A DNA stretch of 64,000 nt from JACCTI01 sp038237435 (GCA_038237435.1 JBBRYT010000004.1:1-64000), one strand, 5' to 3'. Positions 1 to 8,207 are shown, counted from the stretch's first letter. The notes: generated from the sequence alone by a model not told the origin. Program-made: numbers and translations.

Positions 1-143
1 CCACGGCTTAAAGCCTTGGCACCAGCCAAGAGTTGTTCGCGCTTCTCGTCGGTGAAACCATTCGATCTCTGATAGCAGAGTTCAACGTCTTCGAACAGCA
101 TCGCCAGAAGTTCAGGAGTAGGTTTCATTTCAGTTCGGTTCAT
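1..143 (-). CDS. Hypothetical protein, 3' end cut by window edge
   Basis: A reverse-strand reading frame opens with ATG at 143 and stays open to the window edge, giving 47 visible residues beginning MNRTEMKPTPELLAMLF. It is acidic and helical-looking, with the stretch FEDVELCYQRSNGFTDEKRE. A second in-frame ATG lies at 128. I do not recognise a family. It runs divergently from the transposase and is separated from it by a palindrome-rich 300-base stretch, so it could be accessory DNA carried with the insertion element or an ordinary chromosomal gene. The call rests only on the open frame and a plausible start. Confidence 0.4.
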   Translation of the reverse strand, partial: MNRTEMKPTPELLAMLFEDVELCYQRSNGFTDEKREQLLAGAKALSR

Positions 144-182
144 TAGAAAGCACTAACCACGCCCCAACAGGGGATTGGCTAA

Positions 183-335
183 ATGTTTCATTTGAAACAT
201 TGTCAAAGGTCTGACCACTTGGCGTCAACGATCATTCAAGATTTTTACGCGATTTCAATTTTGAGAAATTCTCACGTTTGAGAGGGTTTGTGCGCATATG
301 CGCATGGCACTTGGGGAACCAAGTGGGTCTAGACC
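183..335. repeat. Palindrome-rich intergenic stretch upstream of transposase
   Basis: The roughly 300 bases between the partial gene and the transposase contain no gene but an unusual density of dyads. They are an 8-base inverted repeat with a 2-base centre (183-200, half site ATGTTTCA), a 6-base dyad at 262-274 (TGAGAA/TTCTCA), a 14-base perfect palindrome at 291-304 (TGCGCATATGCGCA), and a 7-base hairpin with a GGAA loop at 308-325 (CACTTGG/CCAAGTG). GGTCTGACCACTTGG at 208-222 is also repeated in near-inverted form at 319-335. These could be operators or insertion-element end structures. No matching inverted end was found downstream of the transposase. Confidence 0.55.
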
Positions 336-409
336 GCTTTTGATTTCATGCCAAATAAAACTTTATTTTCAAAAAGTTCCATACGCACATTTAATTCAGA
401 CGAATCCGT

Positions 410-438
410 TTGACACTACTTGACCGCTCAAGCATACT
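410..438 (+). promoter_or_regulatory. Candidate sigma-70 type promoter of the transposase
   Basis: TTGACA at 410-415 is followed after exactly 17 bases by CATACT at 433-438, a close match to the bacterial -35/-10 pattern. The transposase ATG lies only 6 bases after the -10 box, so a transcript from here would be nearly leaderless and no Shine-Dalgarno sequence fits between. That could be a way of keeping transposase expression low. It is a pattern match only. Confidence 0.4.
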
Positions 439-444
439 GCTTGC

Positions 445-1278
445 ATGAACAAGTTGAGTATGGACGAGCGCAAACAAGTGGTTGCCGCATTGGTCGAAGG
501 TAACTCGCTTCGTGCTGTAACGCGAATGACCAGCGTGCATCGTCCGACAGTAATGAAATTGCTCGTCGATCTCGGTGCGGCTTGTTCGGAGTATCAGGAC
601 AAAGCATTTCGCAATTTGAAATCGAAGCGCGTGCAGTGCGACGAAATCTGGTCGTTCGTGTACGCGAAAGAGAAGAACTGCACGAAAGAACACAAAGCCC
701 AAGGTGCGGGAGACATTTGGACATGGGTCGCTTTAGACCCTGATTCCAAACTCGTTCCCTGCTGGTTCATCGGTCAACGTCACGCCGGTTGCGCGTATCA
801 TTTCCTCTCCGATCTGAAAGACCGTCTCGCGAATCGCGTGCAATTAACGACCGACGGCCACAAGGCATATTTCCACGCCGTTGAAGACGTGTTCGGAACG
901 GACATTGATTTTGCGATGCTCCAAAAGATTTACGGAGCTGCACCGGAAGGTCCGCAAGTGCGCTACAGCCCCGCAATCTGCATGGGCGCACGCAAAGCGG
1001 TCATCACGGGCAATCCTGATTACGACCACATTTCAACCAGCTACGTTGAGCGCCAGAATCTCACGATGCGTATGTCGATGCGCCGTTTTACCCGCCTGAC
1101 GAATGGTTTCTCAAAAAAAGTCGAGAACTTGGAAGCGGCAGTCGCCCTGCATTACATGCACTACAACTTCGGCCGGATTCACCAGAGTTTGCGCGTCACG
1201 CCAGCGATGGAAGCGGGCGTTTCCGATCACGTTTGGGACTTGGAGGAAATGATAGGACTGCTTAGCCTGTGGCGGTGA
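445..1278 (+). CDS. IS1-like DDE transposase
   Basis: This 277-residue protein looks like the IS1-type transposases common in soil bacteria. The N-terminal 45 residues resemble a helix-turn-helix (SLRAVTRMTSVHRPTVMKLL). Candidate catalytic acids are D66 in CDEIWSF, D137 in TTDGHKAY and E202 in YVERQNLTMR, followed by the typical MRRFTRLTNGFSKK and HYMHYNFGRIH segments. It should cut and join the ends of its own element. Length and motifs look intact. The ATG at 445 is the first start after the promoter-like sequence. I could not identify terminal inverted repeats or a target duplication, so the limits of the element are unknown. The next small gene overlaps its stop codon. Confidence 0.85.
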   Translation: MNKLSMDERKQVVAALVEGNSLRAVTRMTSVHRPTVMKLLVDLGAACSEYQDKAFRNLKSKRVQCDEIWSFVYAKEKNCTKEHKAQGAGDIWTWVALDPDSKLVPCWFIGQRHAGCAYHFLSDLKDRLANRVQLTTDGHKAYFHAVEDVFGTDIDFAMLQKIYGAAPEGPQVRYSPAICMGARKAVITGNPDYDHISTSYVERQNLTMRMSMRRFTRLTNGFSKKVENLEAAVALHYMHYNFGRIHQSLRVTPAMEAGVSDHVWDLEEMIGLLSLWR

Positions 1279-1553
1279 AACGAAGGAACTTCCTTTTGGC
1301 TGCTGGTTTGGGATTGCTACTGCTGGCGACTTTTACCAACCCGGACCAAGCTGCCCATCTCAAAGCCATTAAAGATACCGCCTCCGCACGAAAGTCGGTT
1401 TATGAAGCGGCGCACATCGCAGTGTCAGACTCCGTTATGTATAAAAACTACTTGGTCTTTTCAACGACCAGCCTGTCGGGCGTGATTCCTTTAACGTACG
1501 GATATTTGGGGCGGGTCCAGACGACTCAAAACGTCACGCTTGCTGCCAATTAA
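1275..1553 (+). CDS. Small membrane-anchored protein, DUF4359-like
   Basis: This 92-residue protein begins with a GTG that overlaps the transposase stop as GTGA, so the two may be translationally coupled. An upstream in-frame GTG at 1269 is an alternative start. The N-terminus is a basic stretch (KRRNF) followed by one hydrophobic segment (residues about 6-20), then TNPDQAAHLKAIK. The second half has YKNYLVFSTTS and a glycine/tyrosine segment. This pattern of TNP after the membrane segment, then KNY.FS, recalls the DUF4359 family of unknown function. Whether it is a passenger of the insertion element or a chromosomal gene joined to it by insertion cannot be told. Confidence 0.55.
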   Translation: MKRRNFLLAAGLGLLLLATFTNPDQAAHLKAIKDTASARKSVYEAAHIAVSDSVMYKNYLVFSTTSLSGVIPLTYGYLGRVQTTQNVTLAAN

Positions 1554-1670
1554 TAGGCCCACTCTGCGCTCGGACCATATGCAGACCGAGATTCATGTGA
1601 ATCCCTTTTCAAACTGTACCACTACCAAAAAGAATTGCGCCGCGCTTCACTTGCGCGAATCTCCCGTTCC

Positions 1671-1765
1671 GTCAGGGGCTATGGACTGCGGACTTACGAA
1701 CCCCGCCAGGGCAGGAATGCAGCAACGGTAGTCTGATCCTCTTTGCCGTAGTTCTCTGGCGGACT
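1671..1765 (+). ncRNA. ffs: Signal recognition particle RNA, small bacterial (4.5S) type
   Basis: The stretch around 1700-1731 matches the conserved SRP Alu-less hairpin: CCAGG, then a GCA-GGAA-TGC tetraloop stem, then AGCAACGG. Flanking arms pair as expected: GGCTATGG (about 1677-1684) with CCGTAGTT (about 1746-1753), and CGGACT (about 1689-1694) with AGTCTG (about 1730-1735). The RNA would bind Ffh (SRP54) and direct membrane and secreted proteins to the Sec translocon. A T-rich run follows at about 1766-1774 and may end transcription. The exact ends are estimated. A 63-codon frame overlapping it is not a gene. Confidence 0.88.
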
Positions 1766-1796
1766 TTTCTTTTCCGGCGATGATAACGGCATCGCG

Positions 1797-2084
1797 ATGA
1801 AGTTGCTCAACGTGAAAACGGTCCGCTTCGCCGAGGTGGTGGCAAAGGCCGGTGTCCCGGAGAGCTATACGCTTTGGTTAAAACCGCGCGTCGACAAACG
1901 GCTGCAAAGTTTGAAGAAGAATTTTCGCATCATGACCATCCAGCAGTCCGATACTGGAACGGATTTCGGCGTGACGGATTTTTGCGAACGCAAAGGCGCG
2001 CGCTATCTGGCGTTTCCGAAATCGCTCAAACCTTTCAAGGACATGCGCGTAATAGGAATCAATTGGGAGCTGGTGAAATCATGA
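1797..2084 (+). CDS. Conserved-looking small protein of unknown function coupled to moeB
   Basis: This 95-residue protein starts at ATG 1797 and ends in a TGA that overlaps the start of the next gene as ATGA, which argues that both are translated together. It has no signal peptide or membrane segment. It is basic in the middle (KPRVDKRLQSLKKNF) and contains SDTGTDFGVTDFCERKGARYLAFPKSL. I do not recognise the family, and it does not look like the small sulfur carriers MoaD or ThiS because it does not end in GG. Its place before an E1-like activating enzyme suggests a role with that protein, but this is inference. Confidence 0.7.
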   Translation: MKLLNVKTVRFAEVVAKAGVPESYTLWLKPRVDKRLQSLKKNFRIMTIQQSDTGTDFGVTDFCERKGARYLAFPKSLKPFKDMRVIGINWELVKS

Positions 2085-3205
2085 GCCTAACGAATGATGA
2101 GCGGTTGCGTTATTCGCGGCATCTCACCATGCCGGAGGTCACGCTGGCTGGTCAGGAACGCCTGAAAGCTGCGCGTATTCTTTGCATCGGCGCGGGTGGT
2201 TTGGGCTCGCCTTCGGCCATGTATCTCGCGGCCGCGGGAGTTGGCACAATTGGATTGGTCGATGCCGATCACGTTGAGCTTTCGAATTTGCAGCGGCAGT
2301 TGCTCTACGGAACGAAAGACGTCGGTCGCGCCAAAGTCGAAGCCGCGGGCGATCGAATTCGTGACATTAATCCGCACGTTGACGTGCAGCGGCACGAAGT
2401 TCGTTTCACCAGCGAGAACGCGCTACGAATCGTGGCCGATTATGATGTCGTCGTCGACGGTTCGGATAATTTTCCGACGCGCTATCTCTCGAATGACGTG
2501 TGTGTTTTCGCGCGTAAACCAAACATTTACGGTTCGGTTTTTCGCTTTGACGGACAAACGACGGTCTTCGCGCCGCATCTCGGCGGGCCGTGTTATCGCT
2601 GTCTTTTTCCCGAGCCCCCGCCGCCGGGAACAGTGCCGAATTGCGCGGAAGCGGGAGTGCTCGGTGTCCTGCCCGGCATCATCGGAATGTTGCAAGCGAT
2701 CGAAGCGATCAAGCTCATCATCGGTTTGGGCGATTCCCTCGCTGGGCGTTTGCTGCACTTCGACGCGCTGAAAATGAAGTTCCGCGAATTCAAATTGCGG
2801 CGCGATCCGCAATGTCCGGTTTGCGGGGAACATCCGACCATTACAGAGCCGATTGATTGCGAGCAGTTCTGCGGTGTTCCGGCAGCAGTCCCGGAAATTT
2901 CGGTGCAAGATTTGAAGGGGAAACTCGATGCGCGCGCGAATTTTCTGTTGCTCGATGTGCGCGAGCCTGACGAGTACGAAATCGCGCGTATCGAGGGTGC
3001 GAAATTGATTCCGTTAGGCGAATTGCCCGAACGAATCGGAGGGTTCGAAAGGAATTTGGAGATCGTCATTCATTGTCACAGTGGTGTGCGCAGTGCCAAT
3101 GCTGTGCAGTTGATGCGAGATGCGGGCTTCGAAAAAGTCTTCAATCTGACGGGCGGGATCGACGCCTGGTCGCAAGAGATCGACGAAAACGTTCCGCGCT
3201 ACTAA
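2081..3205 (+). CDS. moeB: MoeB/ThiF-type adenylyltransferase with C-terminal rhodanese domain
   Basis: This 374-residue E1-like enzyme would adenylate the C-terminal glycine of a small sulfur carrier (MoaD or ThiS type) and help load sulfur for molybdopterin or thiamine synthesis. The nucleotide-binding loop is GAGGLGS (residues 37-43). Zinc cysteine pairs are C171/C174 and C245/C248, and C188 in PNCAEAGVLG is the usual conserved cysteine. Residues about 272-374 form a rhodanese domain with active-site loop HCHSGVRS (C332). The ATG at 2081 overlaps the previous stop; a longer upstream frame exists but would run through that gene. The name moeB is a family label; ThiF or MoeZ function is equally possible. 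No moaD or thiS is visible nearby. Confidence 0.88.
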   Translation: MSLTNDERLRYSRHLTMPEVTLAGQERLKAARILCIGAGGLGSPSAMYLAAAGVGTIGLVDADHVELSNLQRQLLYGTKDVGRAKVEAAGDRIRDINPHVDVQRHEVRFTSENALRIVADYDVVVDGSDNFPTRYLSNDVCVFARKPNIYGSVFRFDGQTTVFAPHLGGPCYRCLFPEPPPPGTVPNCAEAGVLGVLPGIIGMLQAIEAIKLIIGLGDSLAGRLLHFDALKMKFREFKLRRDPQCPVCGEHPTITEPIDCEQFCGVPAAVPEISVQDLKGKLDARANFLLLDVREPDEYEIARIEGAKLIPLGELPERIGGFERNLEIVIHCHSGVRSANAVQLMRDAGFEKVFNLTGGIDAWSQEIDENVPRY

Positions 3206-3213
3206 CGCGTGTT

Positions 3214-3337
3214 GTCATCCTGAGCCGCGCAGACGGCGAAGGATCTCGCAACGAAGTCGAAGAATATCCTTTCTCGCTCGTGCGATCCAATACCGGTTGC
3301 GAGATCCTTCGGCGCGCTTCGCCAGCCTCAGGATGAC
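3214..3337. repeat. Long interrupted inverted repeat between convergent genes
   Basis: The outer arms GTCATCCTGAG (3214-3224) and CTCAGGATGAC (3327-3337) are perfect inverse copies. Nested inside are a perfect 16-base pair, CGAAGGATCTCGCAAC (3237-3252) and its complement (3296-3311). The whole can fold into a long hairpin. The GTCATCCTGAG...GAAGGATCT wording is familiar to me from dispersed repeats in many soil bacteria, so this may be a REP- or MITE-like element. It also lies between the 3' ends of moeB and the exosortase gene and could act as a two-way terminator. Confidence 0.8.
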
Positions 3338-3343
3338 GCTCGG

Positions 3344-4894
3344 TTAACTGCGACGAATGACGACGCTGAGCTGTTCGCGCACGGCATTTTCCGCTTCCGC
3401 CTCTGTGTTGTAGCCGACCGCGACGATCTCCAACATTTGCGTTCCGACTTCGCGTTTACCTCGGCGCACCGCGTCGAGCCGACCGGCGGCCGTCCAGTTT
3501 TCCTGATCTTGCGGCGCATTTTCCGGCGGGCTGCCGTCCCAGTAGCAGTAGTAGACGTGCAGCAGAGTTGCTCCGCTCTCGAAGACGTAACTGCGAATCG
3601 GTAACCGGACGCCGTTAATATCGAAGAGCTTGTTTTGCGCGCCGCTGCGCAACGTCATTCCGCTCGCCGGCAAACAGATATCGGGCCGATGGTTCTTAAT
3701 GAAGAGACCGGCCGTGCGACCGGGTAACCATTTAAAGAAATACATGGTCCAATCGCGACCGCTGTTATCCGACCAGGTCCCGCCGCCGCCTTCGTTGTAG
3801 CGCAACAGTTCCTGCGCCTGCTCCGCGACTGGAATTGCTTTCCAATTCGGCGCCTTCTCCGGCCAGGCAACATTCCACTGTTCCACTTTGGTGGCGTGCG
3901 CCTCGTGATAGCCATACCACGATTGCGTGACGACTTCGGCGGCGATAGCTAGCCCGAGTAGACTAACAAGTAGTAATCGCGGAAGCGGCAAGGCGTTCGC
4001 GTCACCCGGCGTTTTCGCGGTGGAGTTTTGTCCGCGGCTGAGGAACATGCTCACGCCCCACAAGCCAAAGAGACAGGCAGTCAGGATAGTGAGGCCCGCC
4101 GGATCGTGCCAACTCTTGATCGCATTGATCCCGCGTTCGGCGCCGACGTAAACGAGAAGAAAAGTGCGAATGAGGTTGCAGAGAAACGCGAGCAGCGCGC
4201 CGGCAATGATGAGAACAATGCGGCGACTAAAGGAAAATTCGTAAAACTCACCGAGGAAGAGCGAGACCATGAAAGTGGCCTGAAGCGAACGAACGCCGGT
4301 GCAGGCGTCATCGATGCCGACGTAGCCGGAATGCAATTCGATGACGTTTCCCATTTGGACTGCGGAAATGCCGATAAGGTTGAGGACCTCAACGTTGATC
4401 AGCGCGACGATGCGCATGAGGCCCTGGATAACCATTTGCTCGAATTGCGTCGGCCACGGAACGGCGACGAGGAAGAACAAGATTGGAAAAGCGAAGTGGC
4501 GCACCCAGCGCGCGCCGCCCGCCAGAAAAATCCCGCCTAACGAGACCAAGACCGCGGCCAGCGCCATCGCCCAACTTAAAATCCGCCAATCCGGATTCGC
4601 TTCCTGGATTAGTCGCACCGGGGCGATCAGCAAGACCGCGCCTAAGGAGAGAAAGATGACGATTACGCGCCCGGTCGGCTTTCCCGGCGATGGTGCGTTT
4701 TGCCAGCGTCGCCAGAAAATGAAGGCAGCGAGAAATGGAACCGTCCAGCCATAACCGTATTGCGGATTAACCGACCATTCGAAGCGCAGCCGCGAGACGA
4801 CTTCGAGCCACAATAAACCGAATGCGGCGAGCGCCAGCCAATCTATTCTTGTTCGCGCGGCCGTCTCGCGGGCGGACAAAGCGGTGGCGTTCAT
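3344..4894 (-). CDS. Exosortase with C-terminal EpsI-like domain
   Basis: This 516-residue multispanning membrane protein is the sorting transpeptidase for PEP-CTERM proteins. The catalytic triad is visible: C198 in DDACTGVRSLQ, R243 in CNLIRTF and H263 in SWHDPAG. The preceding PWPTQFEQ segment is also typical. About 8 hydrophobic segments fill residues 18-300. From about residue 315 to the end, a membrane anchor is followed by a soluble region like EpsI. I chose the ATG at 4894 because the longer frame would overlap the divergent gene at 5067 and adds no membrane-like or conserved sequence. Two likely substrates occur in this window, ending near 41433 and 51342. The exosortase subtype is not assigned. 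Confidence 0.87.
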   Translation of the reverse strand: MNATALSARETAARTRIDWLALAAFGLLWLEVVSRLRFEWSVNPQYGYGWTVPFLAAFIFWRRWQNAPSPGKPTGRVIVIFLSLGAVLLIAPVRLIQEANPDWRILSWAMALAAVLVSLGGIFLAGGARWVRHFAFPILFFLVAVPWPTQFEQMVIQGLMRIVALINVEVLNLIGISAVQMGNVIELHSGYVGIDDACTGVRSLQATFMVSLFLGEFYEFSFSRRIVLIIAGALLAFLCNLIRTFLLVYVGAERGINAIKSWHDPAGLTILTACLFGLWGVSMFLSRGQNSTAKTPGDANALPLPRLLLVSLLGLAIAAEVVTQSWYGYHEAHATKVEQWNVAWPEKAPNWKAIPVAEQAQELLRYNEGGGGTWSDNSGRDWTMYFFKWLPGRTAGLFIKNHRPDICLPASGMTLRSGAQNKLFDINGVRLPIRSYVFESGATLLHVYYCYWDGSPPENAPQDQENWTAAGRLDAVRRGKREVGTQMLEIVAVGYNTEAEAENAVREQLSVVIRRS

Positions 4895-5066
4895 GCGAGC
4901 GAAAAGAAAGCAACTCGCGAGCCTGGATAATCGGTTGACATGGTGAAGAAAACGGCTTCCTTGTGCGCCACTATACAACAGCATCGCTTGTGAGCGCGCG
5001 CGCAGTTCAGCGCCGAAAGACGAATCACAAGTAAGCCCTGCCTCGCACCACGAGGCTGCATGCCTG

Positions 5067-5930
5067 ATGAAATTCCGACTAATTATCGCCCATACAGCCG
5101 CAGTTTTACTCTCCGGATTGACCTCGCTTTTTGCGCAGGATGCGGCTTCGCCGCTCGTATTTTCGAAAATCAAAGCAACGAGGAAGACCGAGGAAGGCCA
5201 GGAAAAGTCGCGCGGAGTGGGACCAATGGTCTTTGCGCCGACCGCCAAGAACTCCTTGTCCGGCGCGTCAGCGCGCCAGTTTCCCTGGAAACCAAATATC
5301 GTGACCACAGTTTTTTGGATTGGCGAAAAACCGAGCGCAAATAATCCCACGCCTAACAAGTCCAGTTCATGGGATGCGAATTGGGCCGGCAGTTACGGCG
5401 GATTCGATACTCCTGATCGGACACAGCGGCGCGATTCGATCCCGGTTGATTTCACGCCGCGGCAAAACCCATTTTATTGCGCGCTGCCATACAACGACAA
5501 AGCGCGCGAAGGCCATCGGCCGGAAGCGCCGCAGGTCATTCCGTGGTTCAAGGAAGCGTATCAAGGCCCGGGCGTTTCAACCTGCAAAGGTCGGTGGATT
5601 GCGATCAAGAAAGGCAACCGCACGGCCTATGCGCAGTGGGAAGATGCGGGTCCGTTTCGCACCGACCATTGGCAATATGTTTTCGGCAACGAGCGTCCGA
5701 AGCCGAATTTAAATCAGGGCGCGGGCCTGGATGTTTCGCCAGCCGTTCGTGATTTTCTTGGCATGCAGGACACGGACGTGACCGATTGGAAATTTGTCGA
5801 TTTCGCGGAGGTCCCGGTCGGGCCCTGGGCGAAGTACGGCGATAACAACACCTTCGTGCAGAATCAGCGCAAGAGCAGCGTGCGCGTGGCGGAAGGCAAG
5901 AAGCCTTCGATCGAGATTTCCCCGCGCTAG
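5067..5930 (+). CDS. Secreted protein of unknown function
   Basis: This 287-residue protein has a clear signal peptide (MKFRLIIAHTAAVLLSGLTS then LFAQ, cleavage near residue 24). The exported part is rich in tryptophan, proline and tyrosine. A conserved-looking core spans residues about 145-260 with GVSTCKGRWIAIKK, AYAQWEDAGPF, DVSPAVRDFL and DVTDWKFVDF. The ordered strands with an aspartate after the tryptophan pair recall double-psi beta-barrel (RlpA-like) proteins, which act on the cell wall, but I am not sure of this. It is divergent from the exosortase gene and converges on the histidine kinase, with only 19 bases between the two stop codons. Confidence 0.75.
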   Translation: MKFRLIIAHTAAVLLSGLTSLFAQDAASPLVFSKIKATRKTEEGQEKSRGVGPMVFAPTAKNSLSGASARQFPWKPNIVTTVFWIGEKPSANNPTPNKSSSWDANWAGSYGGFDTPDRTQRRDSIPVDFTPRQNPFYCALPYNDKAREGHRPEAPQVIPWFKEAYQGPGVSTCKGRWIAIKKGNRTAYAQWEDAGPFRTDHWQYVFGNERPKPNLNQGAGLDVSPAVRDFLGMQDTDVTDWKFVDFAEVPVGPWAKYGDNNTFVQNQRKSSVRVAEGKKPSIEISPR

Positions 5931-5936
5931 CTGGTC

Positions 5937-5946
5937 GCCTAACGAG
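5937..5946 (-). repeat. Dispersed decamer GCCTAACGAG in a convergent junction
   Basis: One exact copy of the decamer described in the findings occupies most of the 19 bases between the stop codons of the secreted protein gene and the histidine kinase gene. Further exact copies at convergent junctions are at 29627-29636, 41442-41451 and 46921-46930. Confidence 0.85.
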
Positions 5947-5949
5947 CAG

Positions 5950-7914
5950 TCAAAAGAGCTGCGGGTGATCGTCCTCGCTTTGCGCTTTGCCGATGACGCT
6001 TTGGATTTTCTCCACCAGCTCTCGGAAATCGTAGGGTTTTTGAATGGTGTCGATCACGCCCGCTTTCAACATTTCTGAGCGCATGGCCGGTTCCAGGTAA
6101 CCGCTCGCCACAATCGCGCGCACGCTCGGTTTGCTCTGCTTCATCTTGAGGAACACTTCGCGGCCGCCGAGCTTCGGAAGGCCGAGGTCGCACACGACCA
6201 GGCCGATTTCATCGCGCCGCAGCGCGAACATATCGACAGCTTCTTCTCCGTCTTTGGCGGCGAGCACGCGATAACCTTCGCCTTCTAAAATCTGAATGCC
6301 CAGCTCGCGCAACATATCTTCGTCTTCCACGAGCATGATTGTTTGCGGTTCGCGCGGGTGACCGGGCGACGCAGATTCCGTGTCGGTTAATTGCTCCGGC
6401 TTCGCGAGCAGCGGCAGAAAAATCGAGAACGTGGTGCCGACATCCGGCTCGCTGTCCACTTGCACGAAACCGCGATGATTATTGACCACGCCGTAAACAA
6501 CCGAGAGTCCGAGACCGGTGCCTTTGGCCCGTTCTTTGGTGGTGAAGAACGGTTCGAAAATATGCGCTTTCACATCAGGCGTCATCCCCGTGCCGGTATC
6601 GCGCACCCGCAGACAGGCGTAATTGCGCGCGTCCGCGCCGGTAAAAAATTCCGCCACGTCCTCACCACGCACCACCGAAGTTTCCAGCGTTAACATGCCG
6701 CCGTTCGACATGGCATCGCGCGCATTCACGCAGAGATTCAGCAGGACCTGGTGAATCTGACTGCGATCGGCAGTGACGGGCGGCAGGTGCGATTCGAGAT
6801 TTAATTCGAAAGCGATCGTTTTCGGGAAAGTTGCGTGAAGCATTTTTTCCAACTCACGCACGAGCTCGTTAAGATCGAGCTGCGAGAGGCGGGCTTCCGC
6901 CTGGCGGGCGGAAGTAAGGAGTTGTTGCACCAGCGCCGCACCACGATCGACTGCTTCCTTGATGACTTTGATCGCGCCGGGAATCAGCTCGGGTCGCTTT
7001 TCCCATTTTTCGAGCTGGCTGGTGTAACCAAGAATGATCGCCAGGATGTTATTAAAATCGTGCGCGATGCCGCCGGCCAGTGTGCCAAGGCCTTCCATTT
7101 TTTGCGCCTGGACTAGCTGTTGTTCGAGGCGTTTCCGTTTGGTGTCGTTGAAGAGATAACCTTGCAATTGCGTGAGGTGACCGTGCTGATCGAAAGTGCC
7201 GACGAGACGCGCGACGACATAAAGAGCTTCGCCGGCAGGCTGACGCATTTCCAATTCGTGCCGCTCGACTGTGCCGTGTTGCGCGACGAGCGATAAGAGC
7301 TGCGTTCCATCTTTTCGCGTACGCAGTAGCGACATAAAATTTGTTGCGAGCGCTTCTTCTTCGGAAGTGAACCCGAAGATGCGAACGAAAGCCGGATTGC
7401 AGGTGACCAGGCTGCCATCCGGAAGCATGATGAAATTGGCGGTGAATCCTTCCTCGGCGAAACGGCGGTAGCGCTCCTCGCTTACGCGCAATGCGTCTTC
7501 CGCTTTTTTGCGCGCGGTAATGTCGGTATTGATCTGCAACCTTTGCGACTCGGTGCCGACAGCTTTCAGTGTCCAATGGCTCGCGACGTGAATGGCTTCG
7601 CCGTCACGACGCACCTGCTCCAGCTCGCCTTCCCAATGCGATGCGCTTCGCAAAATTTCGTCGAGATCGCGCGCGCCCTCGTGGAATTTTGTTTGCAAAA
7701 GTTCATGCACGTTTTTGCCGACGGCTTCTTCCGCGCTCCAGCCGTAAATGTTTCGCGAGCCGCGATTCCAGTAGGTGATTGTGCCCTGCGCATCGCAAAG
7801 AATGATGCTGTCATTAGCCTGATCGAGAAGCTCCGCCTGCTCGCTCAAATGTGCGCGAGCAGTAAGGAGCTCGGTGCGCAAATGTGCGATCTCGAGCGGA
7901 TTCATTTCAATCAA
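5950..7914 (-). CDS. Hybrid sensor histidine kinase (PAS-PAS-HisKA-HATPase-receiver)
   Basis: This 654-residue protein has no membrane segment and should sense a cytoplasmic signal. Two PAS domains lie at residues about 25-140 and 145-262. The dimerisation domain carries the phosphorylated histidine H285 in GGIAHDFNN. The ATP-binding domain follows with LLNLCVNARDAM (N box), DTGTGM and GTGLGLSVVYG. A C-terminal receiver domain (about 525-648) has acidic residues in VEDED, phospho-acceptor D576 in VVCDLGLP and K in IQKPYD. Phosphate would pass from H285 to D576 and perhaps to a separate phosphotransfer protein, none of which is adjacent. The target is unknown. Confidence 0.92.
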   Translation of the reverse strand: MIEMNPLEIAHLRTELLTARAHLSEQAELLDQANDSIILCDAQGTITYWNRGSRNIYGWSAEEAVGKNVHELLQTKFHEGARDLDEILRSASHWEGELEQVRRDGEAIHVASHWTLKAVGTESQRLQINTDITARKKAEDALRVSEERYRRFAEEGFTANFIMLPDGSLVTCNPAFVRIFGFTSEEEALATNFMSLLRTRKDGTQLLSLVAQHGTVERHELEMRQPAGEALYVVARLVGTFDQHGHLTQLQGYLFNDTKRKRLEQQLVQAQKMEGLGTLAGGIAHDFNNILAIILGYTSQLEKWEKRPELIPGAIKVIKEAVDRGAALVQQLLTSARQAEARLSQLDLNELVRELEKMLHATFPKTIAFELNLESHLPPVTADRSQIHQVLLNLCVNARDAMSNGGMLTLETSVVRGEDVAEFFTGADARNYACLRVRDTGTGMTPDVKAHIFEPFFTTKERAKGTGLGLSVVYGVVNNHRGFVQVDSEPDVGTTFSIFLPLLAKPEQLTDTESASPGHPREPQTIMLVEDEDMLRELGIQILEGEGYRVLAAKDGEEAVDMFALRRDEIGLVVCDLGLPKLGGREVFLKMKQSKPSVRAIVASGYLEPAMRSEMLKAGVIDTIQKPYDFRELVEKIQSVIGKAQSEDDHPQLF

Positions 7915-7934
7915 GAGATTTGTCCCGACGCATC

Positions 7935-8207
7935 TTACGGCGTGACACTGGGCGACGGCGACGTCTGCTCAGTATTGTTTCGGTGCGACTTCAATTCATC
8001 CGGCCGGTCGGACGGAAAGAAAAAATAGAAACCAAGCAGGGCGCCAGCTAGAACGAGAAAAAGAAAAAGGAAACTGAATAAGCGCAGCTTCTGCCGTTGC
8101 GCGTTGGTCCGCTGCCAGGTAGCGCGCTTTTGCGCTAGCTCCAGCTCTAGTAAACGCGCCATCATTTCAGGATCGTTCAGTTCGGGTTTGCGATTTCCCT
8201 CGGCCAT
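7935..8207 (-). CDS. Small single-pass membrane protein
   Basis: This 90-residue protein has a charged N-terminal half (residues 1-40, helical, with MMARLLELELAQKRATWQR), one strongly hydrophobic segment (about 43-68, LFSFLFLFLVLAGALLGFYF) and a short serine/proline-rich tail. It looks like a signal-anchor protein with little outside the membrane. It lies 20 bases upstream of the histidine kinase on the same strand and may be co-transcribed with it. I do not recognise a family and assign no function. Confidence 0.65.
   Translation of the reverse strand: MAEGNRKPELNDPEMMARLLELELAQKRATWQRTNAQRQKLRLFSFLFLFLVLAGALLGFYFFFPSDRPDELKSHRNNTEQTSPSPSVTP

Noticed and set aside
1540..1731. A 63-codon plus-strand frame
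   Set aside because: It overlaps the SRP RNA, has no protein-like features and its codons run through the conserved RNA hairpin.
4934..4980. TTGACA followed by a TATAC-containing stretch as a promoter
   Set aside because: The spacing between the two boxes is about twice the required 17 bases.
4895..5359. N-terminal extension of the exosortase frame to 5359
   Set aside because: It would overlap the divergent secreted-protein gene by about 290 bases and has no membrane or conserved features; the ATG at 4894 gives a normal exosortase start.
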